Origin: Actinomadura meyerae
GTDB taxonomy: Bacteria; Actinomycetota; Actinomycetes; Streptosporangiales; Streptosporangiaceae
DNA length: 64,000 bases
Assembly: GCF_900188445.1 (NCBI RefSeq)
Contig: NZ_FZOR01000002.1
Location: forward strand, 186,001 to 250,000
Direction: 5' to 3'
This document shows, piece after piece, positions 28,231-36,460 of this stretch. Within the stretch, counting starts at the first letter, position 1; every line of letters begins with the position of its first letter. Position numbers and translations under genes: made by a program. The notes below the pieces were generated by a model, which did no database searches, was not told the DNA's origin, and was given only the letters and a program-made list of their open reading frames with translations.

Positions 28231-29229
28231 ATGAGGGTGGACACGCGGCTGGAGGAGCTGGGCTTGGGCGATCTGGGGGACGTCGGCCAGTCGGAGTTCT
28301 CCGGGCTGGCGGAGCGGCACCGGCGCGAACTCCATGTGCACTGCTACCGCATGCTCGGGTCGTTCGAGGACGCCGAGGACACGGTGCAGGAGACGTTCCT
28401 GCGCGCCTGGCGGCGGCGGGAGACCTTCGAGGGCCGGTCGACGTTCCGGGCCTGGCTGTACCGGATCGCCACCAACGCCTGCCTGGACCTGCTCGCCAAG
28501 CGCCGCCCGGAGCCCGCGACCGGCGGCGAGGTGCCGTGGCTCCAGCCCTACCCGGACCGGCTGCTCGACGAGGTGCCCGCGGGCGACGCGGACGAGCCGG
28601 AGGCCGTCGCCGTCGCGCGGGAGACGATCGAGCTGGCGTACCTGGTCGCGGTGCAGCACCTCGCGCCGCGCCCCCGGGCCGTGCTGATCCTGCGGGACGT
28701 GCTCGGCTGGCCGGCGAAGGACGTCGCGGAACTCCTCGGCGACTCGGTCAACTCCGTGAACAGCGCGCTCCAGCGGGCTCGCGCCGGGATGCGGGAGCAC
28801 CTGCCCGCCGAGCGGCAGGACTGGACCGGCGACGAGGAGGACGCCGCGACGCTCGATGTCGTGCGCCGCTTCAGCGAGGCCACCGTGGCCATCGACATCG
28901 ACGGGCTCACCAGTCTGCTGCGCGACGACGTCCGCTGCTCGATGCCGCCCACGCCGGGCCTGCAGGTGGGCCGCGACTCGGTGGTGAACGACTGGGTCCA
29001 GGACGGCTTCGAGAGCATGTCGGGCCTGCGCGCCGTCGGGACGTCCGTGAACCGGCAGCCCGCCCTCGGCTTCTACCAGTGGGACGAGCGCGAGGGCGCC
29101 TACCTGCCGCTGACGCTGGACGTCCTGCGCATCACCGGCGGGGCGGTCACCGAGATCACCACCTTCCACGCCGACCGTTTCGCGCAGGTCGGGCTGCCGG
29201 AGCGGCTGCCCGCGGACGGCGCCGAGTGA
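28231..29229 (+). CDS. Sigma-70 factor with SnoaL-like C-terminal domain (SigG/TIGR02960-like)
   Basis: The 332-aa protein has region 2 (H-C-Y-R-M-L-G-S-F-E-D-A-E-D-T-V-Q-E-T-F-L-R-A-W-R and F-R-A-W-L-Y-R-I-A-T-N-A-C), region 4 (L-P/A-P-R-P-R-A-V-L-I-L-R-D-V-L-G-W, then V-A-E-L-L-G-D-S-V-N-S-V-N-S-A-L-Q-R-A-R) and a C-terminal NTF2/SnoaL-like domain of about 120 residues. Such sigma factors are often controlled through that domain and not by an anti-sigma partner. ATG 28231 has AAAGGA 8 nt upstream. The DUF6069 gene follows and is likely in the same transcript. Confidence 0.88.
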   Translation: MRVDTRLEELGLGDLGDVGQSEFSGLAERHRRELHVHCYRMLGSFEDAEDTVQETFLRAWRRRETFEGRSTFRAWLYRIATNACLDLLAKRRPEPATGGEVPWLQPYPDRLLDEVPAGDADEPEAVAVARETIELAYLVAVQHLAPRPRAVLILRDVLGWPAKDVAELLGDSVNSVNSALQRARAGMREHLPAERQDWTGDEEDAATLDVVRRFSEATVAIDIDGLTSLLRDDVRCSMPPTPGLQVGRDSVVNDWVQDGFESMSGLRAVGTSVNRQPALGFYQWDEREGAYLPLTLDVLRITGGAVTEITTFHADRFAQVGLPERLPADGAE

Positions 29230-29285
29230 CCCGGTTCCTCGGCGCGAGCATCCCCCGGTCAGGCACGGAAGGTTTGGAGCACGCC

Positions 29286-29723
29286 ATGAACGTCGTCGCA
29301 GATCCGCTATCGGCCCAGACCAATCAAGCCCACCGGTTCCGCAGGCTCACCGGAACCGGTCTCCTCGCCGCGCTCGCGGCGATGGCGGCCACCACCGTCG
29401 CCGCCGCGCTCGCCAAGGCCGCCGGTGCCGACTTCGAGATCCCGGACGGCGGCGAGTCGATCCCGCTGCCCGGCTTCGCCGTGGTGACCGGCTTCTTCTC
29501 GGTCGTGGGCGTCGCCATCGCCGCCGCCCTCCTGCGCTGGAGCGCCCGTCCCGCCGCGCTCTTCCTGTGGACGACGGTGCCGCTGGCCACGGTCTCGCTG
29601 GTCCCGCCGCTCGTCTCGGGGGCGAGCACCGCGACCGTCACGGCCCTTCTCGGGCTGCACGTCGTCCCCGCGGTGGTGATGATCCCCACTCTGGCGCGCA
29701 CCCTCCGCACCCTGACCGACTGA
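29286..29723 (+). CDS. DUF6069-type four-helix membrane protein
   Basis: The 145-aa protein has four hydrophobic helices near residues 22-45, 63-82, 89-110 and 118-138. The P-L-P-G-F and P-L-x-x-V-S-L-V-P-P patterns recall DUF6069 proteins found near actinobacterial sigma and two-component genes. ATG 29286 with GGAG about 9 nt upstream. It follows the sigma gene by 56 nt and may belong to its regulon or operon. Function unknown. Confidence 0.7.
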   Translation: MNVVADPLSAQTNQAHRFRRLTGTGLLAALAAMAATTVAAALAKAAGADFEIPDGGESIPLPGFAVVTGFFSVVGVAIAAALLRWSARPAALFLWTTVPLATVSLVPPLVSGASTATVTALLGLHVVPAVVMIPTLARTLRTLTD

Positions 29724-29791
29724 CGCCGAGCCCGCGATATCCCTCGCACGACTGAGGCGAACATGCCTGGTCCGGCCGCGATACTGGGTGA

Positions 29792-30979
29792 ATGTCCGAT
29801 CGGCTCCGTCAGCTCCGTCTTCCCGGGCGCCCGCGGTCCCGCGCGGGCGCCGGCCGCCTCGTGGACGTGCTGGTCGCCGTGGCGGTCGCGGTGCCGGTGT
29901 TCGTGCCGTTCGCCACGGCGCCGGACGCGTCGCCGCTCGGCGCGGTGTTCAACCTCGGCACGGTCGTCCCGCTGGTGTGGCGGCGGCGGGCGCCGTTCGC
30001 GGTCGCGCTGGTCATCGCGTCCTTCGCCATGGCCGTGTCGCTGTACGACCGGCCCGGCCAGGCGTTGCAGTACGGCGCGCTGGTGGCGATCTACACGCTC
30101 GCCGACCTCGGACGGCACCGCTGGCAGCGCTGGGGCTTCATCTGCGCGCTCGTCGCGACGACGCCGCCCGGCGCGCTGCTCATCAAGGACAACGACGCCT
30201 CCGAGTTCATGTTCACGCTGCTGCTGCCCATCGCGGCGTTCCTGCTGGGCGCGCTGGCACGGACCGCACGGGAACGGTCGGACGCGCTGATGGAGCGTTC
30301 CGCGCAGCTCGAACGCGAACGTGAGGCGGAGGCGGCGCGGGCGGCGGCGGAGGAGCGGGCCCGCATCGCCCGCGACATGCACGACGTGCTCGCGCACGCC
30401 GTCAGCATCATGGTCGTCCAGGCCGAGGCCGGTCCGGTGGTGGTCCGCACCGACCCCGACCAGGCGGAACGGGTCTTCGACGCCATCGCGGACGCGGGCC
30501 GGGACGCGATGGCCCAGCTGCGCCGCACGCTGGGCGTCCTCAAGGAGGAGCAGGACTACGGCGTCCGCGCGCCGCAGCCCACGATCGGCGCACTCCCCGA
30601 CCTGGTCCAGCACGTCGACCGCACCCAGGTCAGGGTGCGGCTCGCGGTCGAGGGCGGGAGCCGCGCGCTGCCCCCCGACGCCGACCTGGCGGCCTACCGC
30701 ATCGTCCAGGAGGCGCTCACCAACACGGTGAAGCACGCCGGCGCGCGGGAGGCCGAGGTCCGGCTCCGCTGGACCGACCGAGAACTGGAGATCACGGTGA
30801 CCGACGACGGGCGGGGCGGTGCCGGGGCGGACGCGGGATGGCGGCGCGGCGGCAACGGCCTCATCGGCATCCGGGAGCGCGTCGCCGCCTGCGGCGGCAC
30901 GGCCGAGGCCGGTCCGCTGCCGGGCGGCGGGTTCCGCGTCCTGGCGCGGCTCCCCTACGCGGCGGCGGTGACCGCGTGA
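29792..30979 (+). CDS. Sensor histidine kinase (HisKA_3, NarL-type)
   Basis: The 395-aa kinase has about five membrane helices in residues 22-155 with no large extracellular domain, then a coiled stretch (160-190). The phospho-acceptor is H197 (R-I-A-R-D-M-H-D-V-L-A-H). The ATPase domain has N-box E-A-L-T-N-T-V-K-H-A, D-D-G-R-G and G-N-G-L-I-G-I-R-E-R. It overlaps the next gene (GTGA), its response regulator. The short extracytoplasmic loops suggest it senses a membrane or intracellular signal. Confidence 0.93.
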   Translation: MSDRLRQLRLPGRPRSRAGAGRLVDVLVAVAVAVPVFVPFATAPDASPLGAVFNLGTVVPLVWRRRAPFAVALVIASFAMAVSLYDRPGQALQYGALVAIYTLADLGRHRWQRWGFICALVATTPPGALLIKDNDASEFMFTLLLPIAAFLLGALARTARERSDALMERSAQLEREREAEAARAAAEERARIARDMHDVLAHAVSIMVVQAEAGPVVVRTDPDQAERVFDAIADAGRDAMAQLRRTLGVLKEEQDYGVRAPQPTIGALPDLVQHVDRTQVRVRLAVEGGSRALPPDADLAAYRIVQEALTNTVKHAGAREAEVRLRWTDRELEITVTDDGRGGAGADAGWRRGGNGLIGIRERVAACGGTAEAGPLPGGGFRVLARLPYAAAVTA

Positions 30980-31629
30980 TCCGGGTCGTGCTCGCCGACG
31001 ACCAGGAGCTGGTCCGCAGCGGCTTCGCGATGATCCTGGACGCGCAGCCCGACATCGAGGTGGCGGGCGAGGCGGGCGACGGCACCGCCGCGATCGCCGC
31101 CGTGCGCGAGCACGCGCCCGACGTGGCGCTGCTCGACATCCGCATGCCGGGCCTGGACGGCATCGAGGCCGCGAAGGCCGTGTGCGCCGAGACCCCCACC
31201 CGCGTGATCATGCTGACCACGTTCGACCAGGACGACTACGTCTACGACGCCCTCTACGCGGGCGCCAGCGGGTTCCTGCTCAAGGACGTGCGCCGCGACG
31301 ACCTGGTGCACGCGGTCCGGGTGGTGGCGGGGGGCGACTCGCTGCTCGCGCCCGCCGTGACCCGGCGCCTCATCTCCGACATCACCCGCAACCGCCCGCG
31401 CCCGGGTGCGCCCGCGTCCGACCGCCTGTCGGTGCTGACCGAGCGCGAGCGGGAGACGCTGCGGCTGCTCGGCCGCGGGCTGTCGAACGCGGAGATCGCT
31501 GCGGCGATGGTCGTCAGCGAGCACACGGTGAAGACCCATGTGAGCAACGTGCTGTCCAAGCTCGGCATCCGCGACCGCGTCCAGGCCGTGATCGTCGCGT
31601 ACGAGACCCGGTTGATCGAACCCTCCTGA
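30976..31629 (+). CDS. LuxR/NarL-family response regulator
   Basis: The 217-aa regulator has a receiver domain with D8-D9, phospho-acceptor D54 (A-L-L-D-I-R-M-P-G), T81 and K103 (F-L-L-K-D), then a LuxR helix-turn-helix near residues 150-212 (L-T-E-R-E-R-E-T-L-R-L, G-L-S-N-A-E-I-A, V-S-E-H-T-V-K-T-H-V). The start is GTG 30976, overlapping the kinase stop by 4 nt. It probably controls nearby genes, including the membrane protein and serine hydrolase that follow; that is inference. Confidence 0.93.
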   Translation: MIRVVLADDQELVRSGFAMILDAQPDIEVAGEAGDGTAAIAAVREHAPDVALLDIRMPGLDGIEAAKAVCAETPTRVIMLTTFDQDDYVYDALYAGASGFLLKDVRRDDLVHAVRVVAGGDSLLAPAVTRRLISDITRNRPRPGAPASDRLSVLTERERETLRLLGRGLSNAEIAAAMVVSEHTVKTHVSNVLSKLGIRDRVQAVIVAYETRLIEPS

Positions 31630-31784
31630 GCGGACGGGTCCGTCGCGCGAGGGAGCCGCGTCGCGGTCCTCCCCCGCGCGACCGAGGTCCGAAGACCGCT
31701 CGCGGCGGCGATCCGCCGGCCACCCCTCTCCTTCGAGGATCGAGATCACCAGAACGCAGGTCTCGAACGACGGGAGAACCCCTC

Positions 31785-32417
31785 ATGTCCAGGATCGCCT
31801 TCCACCTGGCGCCGGCCCTCATGCTCGCCTACGGGGTCGTCCGCCTCATCGACGGCCGCGACGGCCAGCACGGGCCGGGACCCGCCTGGACGGTCGGCCA
31901 CGTGCTCTTCCTCGGCTCCCTCCTGCTGTACGGAGGGGTGATCGCGGGGGTGTACGGCCGGATCCGGGCCGCGTCCGGCGGTACCGCGAGCCGGGTCGCG
32001 GCGGGTGTCACGACCGTCCTCGCGACCCTCGGACTGGTGACGTTCGTCCGCGTCGCGATCATCGACATCGTCGTCGGCCTGCGGGCCGCCGACCCCGTCG
32101 CGAAGAGCATGCTCTCCGACCGGTACGCCGACGTCCCCGCCGTCCTGCCGCAGGCGCTCTACGAGATCGGCCCGGTGTTCTTCATGCTCGGGCTGGTGGC
32201 GCTGCTCGTCCAGTTCGCGGCCACCACGCCGGGACGCAAGGCCGTGGCCGCCCTGAGCCCCGTCCTGGTCGCGCTCGGGTTCGTCGCCATCATGCTCGAC
32301 TTGAACCTGCTCCCGGCGGGCGCGGCCCTGATCTGGATCGCCCTCGTCCCGTGCATGCGCGCCCAGCGCCCGTCCTCCCTCGCTCGTACCGAGACCAGCG
32401 CCCGCGCCACGGCCTGA
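31785..32417 (+). CDS. Hypothetical membrane protein (about five helices)
   Basis: The 210-aa protein has hydrophobic stretches near residues 5-20, 38-58, 70-96, 126-147 and 153-190, and little else. I do not recognise its family. ATG 31785 is preceded by GGGAG about 9 nt upstream. It lies 155 nt after the response regulator and 20 nt before the serine hydrolase, so it may be co-transcribed with the latter. Confidence 0.7.
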   Translation: MSRIAFHLAPALMLAYGVVRLIDGRDGQHGPGPAWTVGHVLFLGSLLLYGGVIAGVYGRIRAASGGTASRVAAGVTTVLATLGLVTFVRVAIIDIVVGLRAADPVAKSMLSDRYADVPAVLPQALYEIGPVFFMLGLVALLVQFAATTPGRKAVAALSPVLVALGFVAIMLDLNLLPAGAALIWIALVPCMRAQRPSSLARTETSARATA

Positions 32418-32437
32418 CCGGCCCCAAGGAGACACAC

Positions 32438-33586
32438 ATGATCAAGCAGAGGCGCGCGCTCCGCGGCGCGTTGGCCATCTCCCTCGCGGCCGGTGTCGCG
32501 GTGGCCGCCCCGGCCGGCACCGCCACCGCCACCGCCGACCAGACCGCGCTGCGAGAACTGATGCACCGGCTGACCACGGTCGACGGCGGGCCCGGAGCAC
32601 TGCTGGACCTGCGGGACGGACGCGGCGACACCACGCTGACCAGCGGTGTCGCGGACGTGACGAGCGGCGCGCCGATGCGCGCCGGCAGCAGGTTCCGGAT
32701 CGGCAGCATGACCAAGCCGTTCGTGGCGACGGTCGTCCTCCATCTGGTGGGCGAGCGCCGCGTCGTCCTGGACGCGCCGGTCGAGCGCTACCTGCCCGGC
32801 GTCGTCCGCGGCAACGGCAACGACGGGCGCGTCATCACCGTCCGGCAACTGCTTCAGCACACCAGCGGGATCCCCGACTACCTCACCTACCTCGACCCGC
32901 AGGAGATCCTGAAGGATCCGCTCGCCCACCACGACGTCCACGACCTGGTCGACCTCGCGCTCGCCCACCCGCCCCTGTTCGAGCCCGGCAAGGGCTGGCG
33001 CTACTCCAACACCAACTACCTTCTGGCCGGGATGCTCATCGAGAAGGTCACCGGACGCACCTACGGCGAGGAGATCCGCCGACGCATCATCAAGCCTTTG
33101 CGCCTGCGCGACACCTCCGTACCGACGGACGCGTCCACGATCTCCGGACGGCACCCGCGCGGCTACGCGCGTCCGGGCCCCACGGCGCCGCTCCTCGACA
33201 TCACGGCGGTGAACCCCTCGGTCGCGGACGCCTCCGGCTCGATGATCTCCAGCGGGGCCGACCTCAACCGGTTCCTCGGCGCCCTCGTCAGGGGAAGGCT
33301 GCTGCGCCCGGCCCAGCTACGCGAAATGATGAAGACCCGCCCGACCAACCCCGGCGACCCGAGCGACGACGGCGGCCGGGCCTACGGCCTCGGCCTGGAG
33401 AGCCGCTCGCTGCCCTGCGGCGGCCTGTACTGGGGCCACGGCGGCGACATCTTCGGCTACGAGACCGTCGGTGGCGCCACGGTCAGCGGACGCGCGGCGA
33501 CCGCCATGGTGAACCTCGACCCAGGCGGGACGTACGCGCAGAGCAACGACATGAAGACCGCCGTCCAGACGGCCCTCTGCACATGA
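32438..33586 (+). CDS. Secreted serine hydrolase (beta-lactamase / D-Ala-D-Ala carboxypeptidase family)
   Basis: The 382-aa protein has a signal peptide (basic start, hydrophobic core residues 10-24, A-T-A-D cleavage region). The class C-type motifs are S90-x-x-K93 (G-S-M-T-K-P), Y189-S-N and a late H-G-G (Y-W-G-H-G-G-D). It could act on peptidoglycan or on another ester or amide. ATG 32438 has AAGGAG upstream. The Cys pair near the C-terminus could form a disulfide. Confidence 0.92.
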   Translation: MIKQRRALRGALAISLAAGVAVAAPAGTATATADQTALRELMHRLTTVDGGPGALLDLRDGRGDTTLTSGVADVTSGAPMRAGSRFRIGSMTKPFVATVVLHLVGERRVVLDAPVERYLPGVVRGNGNDGRVITVRQLLQHTSGIPDYLTYLDPQEILKDPLAHHDVHDLVDLALAHPPLFEPGKGWRYSNTNYLLAGMLIEKVTGRTYGEEIRRRIIKPLRLRDTSVPTDASTISGRHPRGYARPGPTAPLLDITAVNPSVADASGSMISSGADLNRFLGALVRGRLLRPAQLREMMKTRPTNPGDPSDDGGRAYGLGLESRSLPCGGLYWGHGGDIFGYETVGGATVSGRAATAMVNLDPGGTYAQSNDMKTAVQTALCT

Positions 33587-33682
33587 GCGCTGCGGGGGCA
33601 CGCTCAGCCGTGCAGGGCGGGACGTGGGCGAAGCCAGGCGAGGACGCCGCGGCACCGCGGAGTGACCACTACGGTGCCGCAT

Positions 33683-34255
33683 ATGGGAGCTAAAGCCCGG
33701 CTGTCGCTCGTCGCCGTCATGGTGGTCGCGGCCGGTCTCGTCGGCTGGCGGCAGTCCTGGCGGGTCTGGCCGCCCGAACCGCACGTCGACCAGCGGCTCG
33801 CCGCCGCCGCGCTGCCGGTGATCGACCGTCACTTGCAGGACGGCCGCGCGGTGGTGTGGCGGAGTTCCCTGCCCGCGCGGCTGCGTCCGCGCTGGTTCTG
33901 CGCCGAGGAACCCATCGAGGTTCAGCGCCAGGGCTCCCGCATACGCGTATCGCTGGACGCCATGTGCAAGGACTACGCCCGGGAGGGCGGCGATCTCGTG
34001 ACCCGCGCAGGGGTGCGGACGCCGTTGCTGGTGACGCTCGACCACGGCGGCGAGGTTCCGGCCGTCCGGCACGTGGCGCGCCCGGTCGACGGTGCGGGGT
34101 TCCGCCCGTCCCTGGAACGCATGTTCTCCGCGCGCGCGATCGCCGAGCACGACCGGCGCCGTCGCCTGGGCAAGGGACCGGACGCCCCGGACGCCGAGGC
34201 GGCCCGTGCGTTCGGGCTGCCCGCCGGTACCAGGGCCCGTCCCTACGACGGTTGA
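33683..34255 (+). CDS. Hypothetical membrane-anchored or secreted protein
   Basis: The protein has an N-terminal hydrophobic segment (S-L-V-A-V-M-V-V-A-A-G-L-V-G, residues 8-21) and then a soluble part with two Cys (R-W-F-C-A-E-E-P and D-A-M-C-K-D-Y) and an R/D-rich tail. I do not recognise the family. ATG 33683 gives 190 aa; GTG 33662 would add seven residues. Neither has a clear ribosome-binding site, so the start is uncertain. Confidence 0.6.
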   Translation: MGAKARLSLVAVMVVAAGLVGWRQSWRVWPPEPHVDQRLAAAALPVIDRHLQDGRAVVWRSSLPARLRPRWFCAEEPIEVQRQGSRIRVSLDAMCKDYAREGGDLVTRAGVRTPLLVTLDHGGEVPAVRHVARPVDGAGFRPSLERMFSARAIAEHDRRRRLGKGPDAPDAEAARAFGLPAGTRARPYDG

Positions 34256-34284
34256 CCGGACGACGGCGTCCGGGCGGGACATGC

Positions 34285-34315
34285 GTAGGGCCCGTCCCCC
34301 CCGGACGGGCCCTAC
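34285..34315. terminator. Bidirectional terminator
   Basis: A perfect 13-bp stem (34285-34297 with 34303-34315) and a 5-nt C-rich loop lie between convergent genes ending at 34255 and 34329. Confidence 0.8.
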
Positions 34316-34328
34316 ACGGGTGCGGCGG

Positions 34329-34580
34329 TCAGCCGAAGGCGGAGCACTCCACCACGGCGCGCCGCTCGGTCATGCCCTGCTGAACCGCCGAGTCCACGCA
34401 CTGCTGCTGCTTCTGCGTGAGCTTCGGCTGGCCGCACTCCGTGACGCTGGAGTACGTGCGGCAGTCCTGGCGCGTGTCCGTCCCCTGGGCGGAGTCGGAC
34501 GCCTGGGCGACGGCCGCGCCGCCCACGCCTCCGACCCCGACCACGGCCGCGATCAGTGCACCGGTCATGACCCTCTTCAT
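34329..34580 (-). CDS. Small secreted protein with four cysteines
   Basis: The 83-aa protein has a clean signal peptide (M-K-R-V-M-T-G-A-L-I-A-A-V-V-G-V, cleavage likely after A-V-A-Q-A near residue 27). The mature part has about 55 residues with four Cys (D-C-R, T-E-C-G, Q-Q-C-V, V-E-C-S), probably two disulfides. The mature part is Gln- and Thr-rich with no enzyme motif. It lies alone between two terminator-bounded units. Function unknown. Confidence 0.75.
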   Translation of the reverse strand: MKRVMTGALIAAVVGVGGVGGAAVAQASDSAQGTDTRQDCRTYSSVTECGQPKLTQKQQQCVDSAVQQGMTERRAVVECSAFG

Positions 34581-34688
34581 ATGCTCTCGCTCCCCCGTCG
34601 CTTACATCAGGCAACGCCCACCTTCATCCCCGGGGGCTAACCGCCCAAAACACGACAAAAGGTCAAGAAAAGCGAGCGTCTCCGCAGG

Positions 34689-35729
34689 TCAAGCCCCGGT
34701 GACGGGACGGGGCCGGGCGAACTCCGCGCGGACCCCCAGCAGCCGGACCGGACGGCCGCCGCCGAACCGCGCCAGCGCGGCGAGGGCGGCCTGCTCGATC
34801 CGGTCCGGAGCCGTCGTCGGCGCGTCCAGCGTCGTGCCGTGAGTGCGGGTCGTGAACGGCGCGTAGCGGACCTTCACGATCACGCGGGCCACGTCCCCGC
34901 CGTCGTCCGCCACATCGGACGCGACCCGGCGCGCCAGCCGGGAGACCTCGCGGCGCACGCTCGCCCAGTCGTCCAAGTCTTGCTGGAAGGTGGTCTCCCG
35001 GCCGCGGGAGCGCGGGACGTGCGGGGCGTCGCTCACCGGCGAGCCGTCCAGGCCCCGGGCGAGCCGCACCAGCCACGGGCCCGTCGCGGGGCCGAACCGC
35101 TCGGCGAGCGCGTCTGGATCCGCCGACGCCAGTTCGGCGACCGTGGTGATGTTCAGGTCCTTCAGGCGCTTGGCGGTCTTGGCCCCGACGCCCCACAGCG
35201 CGTCGGTCGGCCGGTCGCCGAGGACCGCGAACCACGTGCCGCCGGTGAGCCGGAAGACCCCGGCCGGCTTGCCCAGCCCGGTCGCGATCTTCGCCTGGAG
35301 CTTGTTCTCCCCGATGCCCACCGTGCAGTCCAGGCCCGTCGCGGCGCGGACGCGGGCACGGATCTCCGCCGCCACCGCCTCCGGATCGCCCTCGACCGCC
35401 AGGAACGCCTCGTCCCAGCCGAGCACCTCCACCACGGCACCGAGCCCGCGCAGCGTCTCCATCACCCGCGCCGACACCGACTCGTACAGCTCGCGGTCCA
35501 CCGGCAGGAACACCGCGTCCGGGCAGCGGCGCGCGGCCGTGCGGAGCGGCTGCCCGGAGTGGACGCCGTAGGCGCGCGCCTCGTAGGACGCGGTGCTCAC
35601 CACCCCGCGCTTGGTCGGGTCGCCGTCGCCGCCGACGATGACCGGCCGCCCGCGCAGCTCCGGCCGGCGCAGCACCTCGACGGCCGCGAGGAACTGGTCC
35701 AGATCGACGTGCAGCACCCAGGGAGCCAC
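34689..35729 (-). CDS. dinB: Y-family DNA polymerase IV
   Basis: The 346-aa translesion polymerase has the first catalytic Asp in H-V-D9-L-D-Q-F with F13 as steric-gate position, and the second acidic pair in W-D106-E107-A-F (commonly S-x-D-E-A). The fingers/palm motif S-Y-E-A-R-A-Y-G-V is at 49-57 and the helix-hairpin-helix region (L-W-G-V-G-A-K-T-A-K-R-L) lies mid-protein. A little-finger domain follows. I do not see the beta-clamp peptide at the C-terminus, so it may be the short DinB type. It could be LexA-regulated, but no SOS box was obvious upstream. Confidence 0.92.
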   Translation of the reverse strand: MAPWVLHVDLDQFLAAVEVLRRPELRGRPVIVGGDGDPTKRGVVSTASYEARAYGVHSGQPLRTAARRCPDAVFLPVDRELYESVSARVMETLRGLGAVVEVLGWDEAFLAVEGDPEAVAAEIRARVRAATGLDCTVGIGENKLQAKIATGLGKPAGVFRLTGGTWFAVLGDRPTDALWGVGAKTAKRLKDLNITTVAELASADPDALAERFGPATGPWLVRLARGLDGSPVSDAPHVPRSRGRETTFQQDLDDWASVRREVSRLARRVASDVADDGGDVARVIVKVRYAPFTTRTHGTTLDAPTTAPDRIEQAALAALARFGGGRPVRLLGVRAEFARPRPVTGA

Positions 35730-35884
35730 CCTTCGATTGTGCCCACTGCCAGCGGGAACACCGCCACCGCCCGAGGCCGCGCCTGATCGCCCGCGTGCGC
35801 CAGATCACACGCGCCAGGCTGTCACAACCGGAGGGGCTGTCACGTCAATCCTGGCGTCCGCGGAAAGACTTCAAGGAGACCAAC

Positions 35885-36358
35885 ATGGACGCTCGCCTCA
35901 ACCTCTACGACGTTTCCTTCATGCCCAAGTTCATGAAGTACGTGCAGTCGGCGGGGAGGCTCGTCACGCAATCGGGGCTGCCCGTCACGACGCAGCACCT
36001 GGTGGAGATCCGGGCCAGCCAGATCAACGGCTGCGGCTTCTGCGTCGACATGCACACCAAGGAGGCCGCCCACCACGGCGAGACGCAGCTGCGGATCAAC
36101 ATGGTCGCCGCCTGGCGCGAGGCCACCGTCTTCACCGAAGCCGAGCGCGCCGCGCTGGAGCTGACCGAGCAGGGCACCCGGATCGCCGGCGCGCCCGAGG
36201 GCGTTAGCGACGAGGCGTGGGCGAACGCCGCCAAGCACTACGACGACGAGCAGCTCGGCGCCCTGGTCGCCCTCATCGCGCTGATCAACACCTGGAACCG
36301 GCTGAACGTGATCACCCGGCAGCCCGCCGGTGACTACGTGGCCGGCTCGATGGGCTGA
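35885..36358 (+). CDS. Carboxymuconolactone decarboxylase / AhpD-like protein
   Basis: The 157-aa helical protein has the AhpD-type active site C-x-x-C-x-x-x-H (N-G-C-G-F-C-V-D-M-H near residues 48-57), then A-x-H-H-G-E-T and a C-terminal L-I-N-T-W-N-R-L-N-V. Family members act as alkylhydroperoxidase or thiol reductants. ATG 35885 is preceded by AAGGAG. A hairpin terminator follows. Confidence 0.88.
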   Translation: MDARLNLYDVSFMPKFMKYVQSAGRLVTQSGLPVTTQHLVEIRASQINGCGFCVDMHTKEAAHHGETQLRINMVAAWREATVFTEAERAALELTEQGTRIAGAPEGVSDEAWANAAKHYDDEQLGALVALIALINTWNRLNVITRQPAGDYVAGSMG

Positions 36359-36387
36359 CCCGGCACCGATCAGGCCCACCCTCGCGG

Positions 36388-36412
36388 AGGCCCCGCCCGC
36401 ACGGCGGGGCCT
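36388..36412 (+). terminator. Terminator after the AhpD-like gene
   Basis: A 10-bp perfect stem (36388-36397 with 36403-36412) and a 5-nt loop lie 30 nt after the stop codon. Confidence 0.7.
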
Positions 36413-36460
36413 TCGCCATTCCCGCCCTCCCGGCGCGGCGGACCGTGGTACGCATTCCGG